Shown here one piece after another: positions 21,235-30,000 of a DNA stretch of 30,000 bases (the first letter of the stretch is position 1; each line of letters starts with the position of its first letter). The stretch is taken from positions 1 to 30,000 of the forward strand of contig MCGE01000037.1 of assembly GCA_002105175.1 (NCBI GenBank), read 5' to 3'. A model generated the notes under the pieces. It was not told the origin of the DNA. It was given only the letters and a program-made list of their open reading frames with translations, and did not search any database. The position numbers and the translations under genes are program-made. Origin of the DNA: Absidia repens. Its lineage: Eukaryota; Mucoromycota; Mucoromycetes; Mucorales; Cunninghamellaceae.

Positions 21235-22200
21235 AAACGCTCTGGCCGTCCTCTGACGTTTTGAGGAAATTTTAGATTTATTGGGTATCACGGGGCCTAT
21301 TTTTATTGAAGTGCGGGTTTTGATGGGATGATTTTAGACCTCTTCGTCGTGTTTAACGCATGGACTAATTGATATTCTTTTGACGTGTGAAAAAAAAAAA
21401 AAAAAAAAAAAAAAATGTTGGCTTATTCAAACATCGACTCACATGAATATTTAATTTTTATATCATCTTTTTTATTTTCTCCTTTTTTTCTTCCTTTTTT
21501 CCCCCCTCAATGGGTTTTCTTCATTTAAGCTTCATTACTTCATGGTGTTTTTGAACTGATATTAGAAGTTGAAGAATCACGGGCATTTTTATTCACTCAC
21601 ATGTCTCCATTCTGATGACACTTATGGCAAGGCGCTGTATTGGATTTTGAAAAAGGGTAACTTCCATCCCCCTCCTACAAATATTTGAACACCACACGCA
21701 TATTGACTCCTTTCCCTTTTTTTTCGCATAACAATTTCCTTTGGCAACCTCATTAAAGCGATAGTGATCTTGGATTAGTGTTAGAAGTTGAATTAGGGGC
21801 GTTTTAAAAAACGCAAAACAAACATCATGGGGAAACCCTTCCATTTTGGATCTACGATTTGTAACCATTAGATTAGTCTTTTAACTTGAATCAGAGGCTT
21901 TTTGAAAAATGCAATACAAACATCATTGGGAAACTCTTTCATTTTGGATCTGTGATTTTGGACCATCATTAGTTGGCTTTTTGGGACCTCCATTAGCTTA
22001 GTTCGGTGTTAGTTTGTCCATAGCTTGTATCTTCATATGAATAAAATATGTCTCTTTTTACTTACTTCAATGAAAATGACCCATTAGTCTCTCTCAAACT
22101 TGTATAGTGTAAAATATCTCATTATGAGATTTTTCGGTTAGGTTAATGTAGACCGTTCCTTATATCTCATATTAGTCTCCTTGTATGCTTCCTCAGTCAT
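21235..22200 (+). repeat. Second composite repeat, downstream of HEM13 (includes copy E)
   Basis: Starts AAACGCTCTGG with a hairpin (CGTC-CTCT-GACG, 21247-21258), then TTTATTGGGTATCAC and one decayed tandem-unit relative (GTGCGGGTTTTGATGGG to GACGTGTG), a 26-nt A-run, TATTTAATTTTTAT, a pyrimidine tract (21470-21510) and two head-to-tail copies of the hairpin module (21760-21870 and 21875-22060). The GCGTTTT-AA-AAAACGC hairpin at 21799-21814 is identical to that at 12482-12497. AATAAA lies at 22040-22045, then a TTAATGTAGACCGTTCCT block matching the downstream modules of copies A-C. Confidence 0.75.
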
Positions 22201-22632
22201 GCGACTCGCTACCGTTCTAACCCGATTCATATGAGATGTGACCCTATTTCTGCTCTATCATTCATATCAATTAATCTAGGCTTTTTCGCCAGCACAATCA
22301 CCGCTAGACGGGAGATACTGTATATATACAGCTCGTTTTTTTTTATGTTCATTTCCTGCTGCATATGCCATAATAATAAATAAAGACCCAAACTGAAATC
22401 AGTTGAGCCCAAGTGAGCGTCTATTATGATGCAAAATGACTGGAGTTCTAATTTCATGAGGAGCACACTGTCGTCTGATTTCTATGATTTACCTAAGAAC
22501 ACATCACTTCTATTAAAATTATAAAGACAGACATTTTCCTCTCCGTCATATCCTACGTATTCCTTTTTCACCAATCGTCAACCATCTACATAGTCATTTG
22601 GTATTTAAACAAACCAATAAAAAAAGTAAAGT

Positions 22633-22638
22633 TTTATT
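22633..22638 (-). terminator. Poly(A) signal of the CH-kinase-C1 gene
   Basis: AATAAA on the minus strand, about 160 nt past the kinase stop codon. Confidence 0.5.
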
Positions 22639-22795
22639 GTGGCTTTAAAAGTTGATAAAGATAAAGATCATATATATACAATAAAAAAGGGAGAGCAGGG
22701 ATAAAAAATAACAATAAAAAAAAAGGGAAATACTAATAATGATAAGCAAAGTGACGAAGGTAGTGTATGGGAGGAAGGATGGGAGAGAGACTACA

Positions 22796-25700
22796 TCAAT
22801 TGATAACACAGTCCTTGTCATCAGAAGCAGCTGATAATAAACGTTTTTGAGGGTGGTGGTTGTTGTTTTTTCGGAATCGCTCTACTGATGCACTATCCAT
22901 TTTTTCCAAAGCCAATGTATGTGACAAAAGCGCAGGGTTTTCACATAAAGCTTGTTGTTCTTGAGATGTTAGACCAAGGGCTTCCGAATAACGTCGAATA
23001 CTCTCAGCATGAGGGTGGTTTGTGATTGTGTAAGGAGTTGCAGTATGGCTGGATGACAGTCGGTGATTTGAATGATCTGATGAGGACATGTAACGATTGG
23101 AATTTTGGGGTTGGTCTGGGCGGTTATAGATTTTAGCTGAAAATACCCACTATAAGGTAGAAAGTAATTGTTTTGGGTTAACCGTCTAATGTGTTTTATA
23201 TATATATATATTAACTTACATCGTAAGATGGTTGTTGGTTTTCGACCTTTGGAGGACATGAAAACGCAAGCTTTTTGCATTGGTCATGGCAAATAAGACC
23301 ACAAACTAGATCATAAGAAGTTTTGGTATTAATTATTATCATCTCTTTTCCTCAATGTATATTTCTATGTAAATATCATAAGATATATTACCTTGGCAAA
23401 ATGTTGTATGTGATGTAATAATATCCTTGCAGACCTTGCATTCAACCACTGATGAAAAAAAAAAAAAAAAAAAAAGGCGTAAGATATATCGTATATTAAA
23501 CACGATCAAATCACACACACGAAAAATCAAATATGGCAAACATTGTCACTTACTTCTTCCAAAGGATGTCTGAATGAATTGATGAGTAATATAGTCTTCT
23601 GGTTGTCCAAATACGGGGAACAGAGGAGAAGGCGGAGATTTTTCTTTCTGTAGAGACAATGCTCGAGAAGAGCGACAAGATGGCAAGTCGTTGTGCTGAT
23701 CCAACATTGAATGTTCAGAGGAAAACGAGGCGGGTCGTAGGGAGTTCATCGATCTTCTTGATGTTGTATGTTGATGGTGCTGATGCTGATGGTGCTGTGT
23801 TTGATATCCAGAATAGTTACTTCCACAGCTACTACGTTTGTCGCAATTGTTGCTCAAGTTGCTATGGGCTGAGGCAGCGAGATTCTGTGTATAGGTCTTA
23901 TTGCGTTTCATTTGTTTTCGGTTTTTTCGTAGCCAAATATGATTTTTTAGCTGGTTTGCTGTCGGTCGATCGTCCGGATTTTTTTGGAAACAGCATAAGA
24001 GAAAGCTGCGCATTTCTTCGGAGATAGTTTCAGGTATCGGTGGGTAGTCATCCTCAACAATTCGAAACATTGCAGACATGGCGACCATATTAGCATAAGG
24101 CGGTTTCCCCGTGACAAGTTCTATTAGTGTACATCCTAGTGACCTATTAAAAGTGTAGTAAGTAGATGTATGTTAAAATAATTAATACGATAGAGTCAAT
24201 GCCGTTGAATTAGTTTTCTAACTTGCCATATATCCGATTTCGTAGAGGCACCTTTTAATTCAATCACTTCAGGAGCCACTAAAAATATACAATAAATAAA
24301 GAATGAATCAGTCATTGCAATTTGAAATGATATATGCGTAGGTTTTAATATCACGTACTCCAATTGGGGGTCCCAGACACAGATTCGGCATCAGCAGGCT
24401 TGATTTTCAAGTTCAAAGAGACACCAAAATCAGTAAGTTTAACATCACCGGTTTTCGTTGTCAAAATATTGGCAGCTTTCAGATCACAATGTACGACCTG
24501 AGAGGTAATCATGTGAGTTATGATGCGTAGTTTCCTCCCTGCTCCCATTTCCTTTTTTATATCAATCCATACTTACTTCATTGCTGTGCAGATACTCTAA
24601 TCCATTGAGGATTTTGACGCAAAAAGAGCACACTAATTTTTCCGGAAAGGCGCCAAACGATTTTAAAGTGGACATGAGAGAACCGTTTTCTGCGTACCTA
24701 AAAAATAGAAAACAAAAAGGATATGGTTAATAAACATGCCTCATAATGTAATTGATTGCGTATCACTTACTCCAGGATAATGTTGATATGATGTTTGCTG
24801 CGAATAAATCCCAAGTAGCATATGACATTCATGTGTGATAAAGTCTTGAGTAAAGATGCTTCTTTCTGATAACCAAAAAAAAAAAAAAAAAAAAAAAAAA
24901 GAGGTACATGAGTTTTCACCATCCATTTTTTGTTCGAGTCTCAATTTACCGTGATTTCCTTGTCCAATTCGCCATCATCAAATTTGATCCTTTTAACAGC
25001 AACAATTTCCCCTGTGCCAAGATCCAAAGCCCTGTTAATTAAAAAAAACTGTACCTTTTAATAAATTCATGTATCCCTACATTTTTTGCTTCTTCTCTAC
25101 AGCATTGTACATTACCGAAAAACGGATCCAAATTGTCCTTTTCCTATACAGTTTCCTAATTGCTGCAGTAATAAAACAAGACGTTAGTGTAATATTCAAT
25201 CTCTCACCCCTCCCTATAACTCCTGTTTGGCTTACATAATGTGTGCTAGATGACCCATCTTTGATTTTCAATAATAGCTTCTCTTGAGCACGATCATTTG
25301 ATGACGGTTGGTGCAAGTATTTTCGATCAGAAGAGTGTCCCAGACTTCCGGGCTTTGTAATATTGTGTTGATGGGCTGAGTTTCCAGAGTGGCGACCTTT
25401 ACGGCGAGGAAGGGTGGAGCTTTGGGGTGCTGATTTTCGATTGCTGAGGCGTTGCTGTTGCTGGTGTGTATAAAGATCCTCGTCAATCTGCTGCTGCTGT
25501 TCCTGTTCCTGTTGTTGTTCCTGTCGTTGTTCCTGTTGCTGCTTCGATGAATTCGACATTGTGTCTGTTTCTGTAAAGATGGTAGGTGTGTTGGGAGTTT
25601 TTGGGACACTGGAGGCAACGGACGATATAGAAGATAAAGAAGAGCAAGATGAATGAGATGATGATTGAGACATGGTAACGCTACTGAATTCGCTTGTTGT

Positions 25701-26901
25701 CCATTCTTCAGGCTGAGATGAGTTTGGAGATAAAATTGGAGCTGAAGGCCGTCTAACTCGTGGGTCTTCATCTGTGAGACTGGCCCCAGAGAATCGGTGA
25801 TGTCGCAAAGGTGATTTAGGTGGACGAGCTACAGCAGATGTGGTCGTTTGCGCAAGACTAGATTTACTTTCAGGTCGTAATAACGTCGGATTTTGGCTTT
25901 GCTCTTGATTGGGTTTTGTTGTGTTTTCGAAAGCATTTTTTATATGGTCAGGAATCGATTCTAAATAAAATAAAAAATAAAAAAGCGAAAAAAGGGGTAA
26001 CAGGAGTCAACGGCGGAGTTTCACCAGAAAATAACCTCCTTGTTGATGCGTGTGTTACCTTTGCCTTGCTGACTATTTGTTTGATCTTGGGCAGATTTAC
26101 TATTTGTGGGCTGTTCATCATCATCATCACTGATTTTTTGTTGTTTATACCATTGCTCTAAAACTAGGACTGTATCCATGACCTAAATTAAAAGATTAGT
26201 ATATAGAGTGAACAATATGATTGATTCTATTGTGATTGCATCATACCGCCAACATGTCTTTTCCTTCAAATAAGTCACTTGTTTCAAATAACTGATTATC
26301 CATTAGTCCAATCTATAATTCATTGTCAAAGTTTTTAATCATCGTTCAATTAATCGTATCACGTTAGTCTTCCCTTTCTCTCTGTCTCTCTCTCTCCCTT
26401 TACGCCTCCTTTCGCACCCCGTCCCTGAAATCATAAAGATAGCTTTACCTGTTTTGCACCTTGTAAAAAGCTGGTAATATTGTCCATCTAACCAATAGAT
26501 ATTCAAAATTAGCATGGAGTTTCCGATGAGATTCTTGTTCTTTTACCTTCACAAATGATAAATCTTTTTGCCCAACATGCTTGATTGTTCCTGGTCGGAC
26601 TTTATTAATCAGTCTTTAATTAGTAATTGAAAGCAAAAAAAAAAAAAAAAAAGAAGTGAGCCTTTACGTGGGATCTATTTGTATACACATTCATTTTAGA
26701 ACCTTGCCTGCATAAAAGCACACCATCTTTCAGCGCATCATAAATTTCGCCAATTTTTAGTTCCAAACCGAGAATACTATAAAGAAATTCAATCACCAAT
26801 TTTTCTTTGTGTGAAAATTGTTCCTGTCTTAAATGTTCATATATTCCCAAGTCGCCTGTCTTGCTCCGCGTAGGCTTGGTAGGGTTAGACGATGTTGCCA
26901 T
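22796..26901 (-). CDS. Cdc15/SepH-like STE protein kinase with N-terminal CH and C-terminal C1-like domains
   Basis: Sixteen exons (high to low): 26901-26708, 26613-26547, 26487-26449, 26312-26247, 26182-26059, 25960-25236, 25162-25116, 25031-24950, 24865-24771, 24697-24577, 24497-24359, 24278-24227, 24143-23554, 23448-23392, 23305-23220, 23149-22796; 945 aa. Residues 20-135: calponin-homology fold (DALKDGVLLCRLINKVRPGT, DNITSFLQGAKQIGL). 140-400: Ser/Gln-rich linker. Kinase 406 to about 660: GKGQFGSV, Lys434, HCDLKAAN with Asp525 (HCD replaces HRD), DFG 543-545, GTPNWMAPE, SDIWSLGCT. These match the septation kinases Cdc15/Cdc7/SepH. His771 to Cys816 is C1-like: H-x12-C-x2-C-x10-C-x2-C-x4-H-x2-C-x6-C. 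Introns 1 and 12 start with GC. Role in septation is inferred from the kinase domain only. Confidence 0.85.
24144..24226 (-). other. GC-AG intron (intron 12 of the kinase gene)
   Basis: Donor ATATG/GCAAGT and acceptor TAATAG. Phase demands it: TG plus G makes the Trp of the conserved SDIWSLG. The nearby GT (CAA/GTTAGA) would put the next exon out of frame. Confidence 0.85.
26614..26707 (-). other. GC-AG intron (intron 1 of the kinase gene)
   Basis: Donor TGCAG/GCAAGG and acceptor TTAAAG. Joining AG to ACTG gives the conserved CH-domain string LLCRLINKVRPG. A GT six bases downstream gives an immediate stop. Confidence 0.85.
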
Positions 26902-27687
26902 AGGTGTGTCGTTTTCTTTCTTTATCTGTATATATACTGTCTTGTTGAAGGGTTTGACAAAGTACCACTATATGTGCTTCAGTTGTTACAGAGAAAGGTG
27001 TCTGTTTTCTTAATTCAATAATCAGATTTCAATATGATATATAAATATATATAAAAAGTCAAAGGAAATGTAAAAAAAAAAGACAGAAGAAGGAAAAAAT
27101 GAATTGGGATCAAGGGAGGTGATATAAATAAACAAATAAAAAACGAAAGCAATAAAACGAAAAGGAGGGTCTTTTTTACGGAGTCATTTTCTCCTTAAAC
27201 AAAAACATTGCACTTTATTTTTTTTGTAAAAAAGTTCCAGCATCATCTTCAACCATGCGGTTTTTAAACTTGAAATTGGGACACCGTCATGTTTTTTAAA
27301 CGGGGGAGCTTTTCCCTTATCTTGGCAAGGCCTATGCGAGGTTGAAGTTCAGACAAAGGTAAATTTATTTTGGAAGTGGCCGTTGATACACTGTTGATGA
27401 CTGAAAGCTACTTGCACTGTAAACACTATTTTTTAGCCTAATGAACACCATATGCTTATGTACAAAACAATTAATAGAGAGTTATTTATGGCATATGTTT
27501 AGAACCAAGTGTAGAACTTTCAATTTTACCAGCCTGGGATTTGACGAGTTACGGTTGATACTTGTGTTCATGCAATACTGTTAATGGTGCGACGGTGGAA
27601 TCCAATATTCAATCCCCGCTGTTAATTTTGCATTGTTTTTTGGCATTTCATTGACTTTTTTCTATTTTTTCAAAAGCAACACTCGCT
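26902..27687. promoter_or_regulatory. Divergent promoter region, kinase gene and eIF3a
   Basis: The 786 bp between the two start codons hold the upstream regions of both divergent genes. A TATA-rich patch (about 27037-27056, ATATAAATATATATAAAAAG), several A-runs and T-rich leaders near both ATGs are visible. No specific factor site can be assigned. Confidence 0.5.
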
Positions 27688-30000
27688 ATGGGCCCCTACT
27701 ACGCAGTTAAACCTGATAGTGCTCTTAAACGGGCTGAAGGTAAATATATGACGAATGGTTAAATAAATGTACTGATGAAAGGATAGACGGACGGACGGAC
27801 GGATGGATGGATGGATGGACAGAGCAACACACGGATCCATAGATCATAAGTGTGTGGATGCGGGAATGATAATGAATGCTTTATGCATAATCGAAATCAT
27901 GATACTCACTCACATTATTATTATTTTACGAATAGAACTCATTGCATTGGGGCAAGAGGGTCCTGCTTTACTAGCACTCAATGAAGTCATTTTATCAAAA
28001 CGATCTCGCAGCATTCCACTCACAGTCATGGAACCTATGATGCTGAAGTATGTCGAACTCTGTGTCAATTTACGTCAAGGAAAAGCAGTTAAAGAAGGTC
28101 TTCACCAATACCGAAATCTTGCTCAAAACACCAGTGTCAACTCCATCGAAGTAAGCAACACATTACGGCATTTTAACGGACATGACGGAATACTCACTCG
28201 CCGACTTTTTTTTTTTTTTTTTTTGTGTAGATTGTGATCACCAAAGTTCTTGAACTGTCCGAACAAAAGGTTGCTGAAGCTCGTGCCAAAGCTGACCAAA
28301 TCGCTGTAGATGTAGATGACTTGGAAGCCTCGGAAACGCCTGAATCTATTATGCTTAGCACTGTTAGCGGCGAACAAAGCAAGGACCGTACTGATCGTGC
28401 AGTGGTGACACCTTGGTTGAAATTCTTGTGGGAAGTCTACCGAACTGTTTTGGACATTTTACGCAACAATTCTCGTTTGGAAATACTTTATCATCAAGTC
28501 AGCAACAAAGCCTTGTCATTCTGCTTGACCTATGCTCGAAAGACCGAATTCCGTCGGTTGTGTGAAATCCTTCGCAACCACTTCCAAAACGTTTCGAAAT
28601 ATTCTCACCAACCTCATTCCATCAACTTGAACGATCCCGACACCTTGCAACAATACCTCAACGTACGATTCAACCAACTCAATGCTGCTGTTGATATGGA
28701 ATTATGGCAAGAAGCCTTCAAATCGGTGGAAGATATTTATACTTTGTTGACATCCTCCAAACGCCCCCCTCAACCTGAAATGCTCGCCAATTATTACAGC
28801 AAACTCACCCAAATCTTCATGGTTGGTGATGATTTCCTCTTCCACTCTGCTGCCTGGAATAAGTACTACGGTATTGAACGTGTTATCAACAAATCAATGT
28901 CAGAAGAAGATCAGTCACGTATTGCTTCCATTGTACTTTTGTCTGCGCTTGCTATCCCTATCATTACCTCCACCAAAATACGTCCTGGATATCAAGAAGC
29001 GGATGATCACCGTATTCCAAAACACAACCGCCTGTCAATGCTCATGGGGCTTGCTCAACACCCTACTCGTACTGGCTTATTGAAGGAAGCTTTGAACAAG
29101 AACATCCTATTGCGTGTCCGTCCTGAAATTCGTGAACTTTACAACATCCTTGAAGTACAATTCCACCCATTATCCATCTGCAAGAAAATCAACCCCATCA
29201 TGGAAAAGTTATCGGAAGATCCTGACATGGCCAAATATGTCCGACCTCTTCATCAAGTGATTCTGACTCGTCTGCTTCAACAATTATCCCAAGTTTACAC
29301 TACCCTCAAGCTCGACTTTGTTTTGCAATTGGCTTCCTTCCCATCTCCTTACAATTATGATGCTGCTACCATTGAAAAATTCATTATGAACGGATGCAAG
29401 CGTGGTGAACTGAATATTCGCATCAATCACTGTACTCAGAGCTTGACATTTGAATCGGATCTCTTCGCTGTTCCCAGGAATACTGTCGCTGAAGGATTTC
29501 AACTTCAATCATCACCATCTGATCTCATGCGGACTCAATTATCTCGTCTCGGTGTGAACCTCAATGCTACTTTACAAATGATCAACCCTAGTATTAAGGA
29601 GGCTGCCAAAGAAAGCAAGACGGTGGCTGTACAACAAGCTCTGGCTGGTATGGAGAAGGAACACAAGGACGCTTTGGAACGTATGAATATCATTGAACGT
29701 CGCAAGGAAATCGTCGAAACTGAAACGGCTCGTCAAGAAAGGATCCTTGCTGAAGAAAAGGCTGCTGCTGCTGCGAAGAAGGCGGAAATGGAAAAGAAAC
29801 GCATGGAAGAGGAACAGCGCCGCCGTGAAGAAGAGCGTCTTAAGCGTGTGCAAGATGAAATTCAACGGGACCAAGCCAAACGAATTGCGGAAGAAATCTC
29901 TGCCAAGACCGGTTTACAGCTTAAGCCTGAAGAAATCGAAAACTCGGATGTGAAGACACTACTGGATATCAAAGTCAACCGCCTGCAATCTGAACAAAAG
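27688..30000 (+). CDS. TIF32: Translation initiation factor eIF3 subunit a (5' part, open at the window end)
   Basis: Largest scaffold subunit of eIF3, which loads the 40S ribosome with initiator tRNA and mRNA. Exons 27688-27739, 27936-28150 and 28231 onward; introns 196 and 80 nt, GT-AG, phases agree. 679 residues are visible (yeast total 964). The start MGPYYAVKPDSALKRAEELI is close to the known N-terminus. The helical repeat region contains KTEFRRLCEILRNH. A PCI domain ends near residue 515 with SPSDLMRTQLSRLGVNLNATL. From about 540 the charged coiled coil begins (EKEHKDALERMNIIERRKEI and EEERLKR runs). The C-terminal third lies beyond the window. Intron 1 carries a GACG/GATG tetranucleotide tract. 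Confidence 0.95.
27785..27819. repeat. (GGAC)n(GGAT)n microsatellite in eIF3a intron 1
   Basis: Four GGAC-type units followed by about five GGAT units, in the first intron. On the sense strand here it reads GGAT, opposite to the two ribosomal genes, where the sense strand reads ATCC. Confidence 0.9.

Larger units (their letters stand above)
21188..22795. other. Intergenic region with second composite repeat; convergent 3' flanks
   Basis: Convergent interval between HEM13 and the kinase gene. The composite repeat begins within 50 bp of the HEM13 stop. 22200-22620 shows no gene. Kinase poly(A) signal AATAAA (minus) lies at 22633-22638. Confidence 0.5.

Noticed and set aside
1..30000. CRISPR arrays, rRNA, complete tRNA genes, bacterial-type operons
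   Set aside because: None seen; the only regular tandem array (11571-12146) has no spacer structure, and the genes are eukaryotic with introns.

Overview
The window looks like nuclear DNA of an early-diverging filamentous fungus, most likely Mucoromycota. The genes are split by many short introns, mostly 50-130 nt with GTAAGT-like donors and TACTAAC/CTGAC-like branch sites. Intergenic DNA is AT-rich and full of homopolymer runs, and the gene set is fungal: a UapA-type purine permease, a HEM13-type coproporphyrinogen oxidase, a SAC3/GANP mRNA-export factor and a Cdc15/SepH-type kinase. The phylum is an inference. All exon joins were worked out by hand, from splice consensus, phase and recognised protein families.

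Layout. 1-207: C-terminus of an unidentified + strand gene. 664-1240 (-): ribosomal protein eL43 (RPL43), 4 exons. 2824-3617 (-): ribosomal protein uL29 (RPL35), 3 exons. Both ribosomal genes have a first coding exon that is only the ATG. 3.6-8.9 kb is gene-poor. It holds three copies of a dispersed gene-like repeat, a probable small spliced minus-strand unit (about 5.3-6.2 kb) and a possible plus-strand intron near 4.1-4.2 kb. 8955-11370 (+): purine permease, 7 exons, 614 aa. 11.5-12.7 kb: composite repeat with five tandem GC-rich units of about 118 bp. 13804-18628 (+): SAC3/GANP, 13 exons, 1303 aa. 19.2-19.6 kb: a decayed repeat copy. 20111-21187 (+): coproporphyrinogen III oxidase, 336 aa. 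21.2-22.2 kb: a second composite repeat resembling the one after the permease. 22796-26901 (-): a 945-aa, 16-exon kinase with an N-terminal calponin-homology domain and a C-terminal C1-like zinc finger. 27688 to the window end (+): eIF3a, open at the right edge.

There is no operon-like organisation. eL43, uL29 and eIF3a all serve translation, and each has a GGAT-type tetranucleotide tract in its first intron. The strongest candidates for something undescribed are: (1) the CH-kinase-C1 protein, whose reading frame needs two non-canonical GC-AG introns; (2) a family of at least six gene-like intergenic repeats with a pyrimidine tract, a conserved body and AATAAA; (3) a related composite repeat directly downstream of two unrelated genes, with a hairpin at its start whose sequence differs between copies while pairing is kept.
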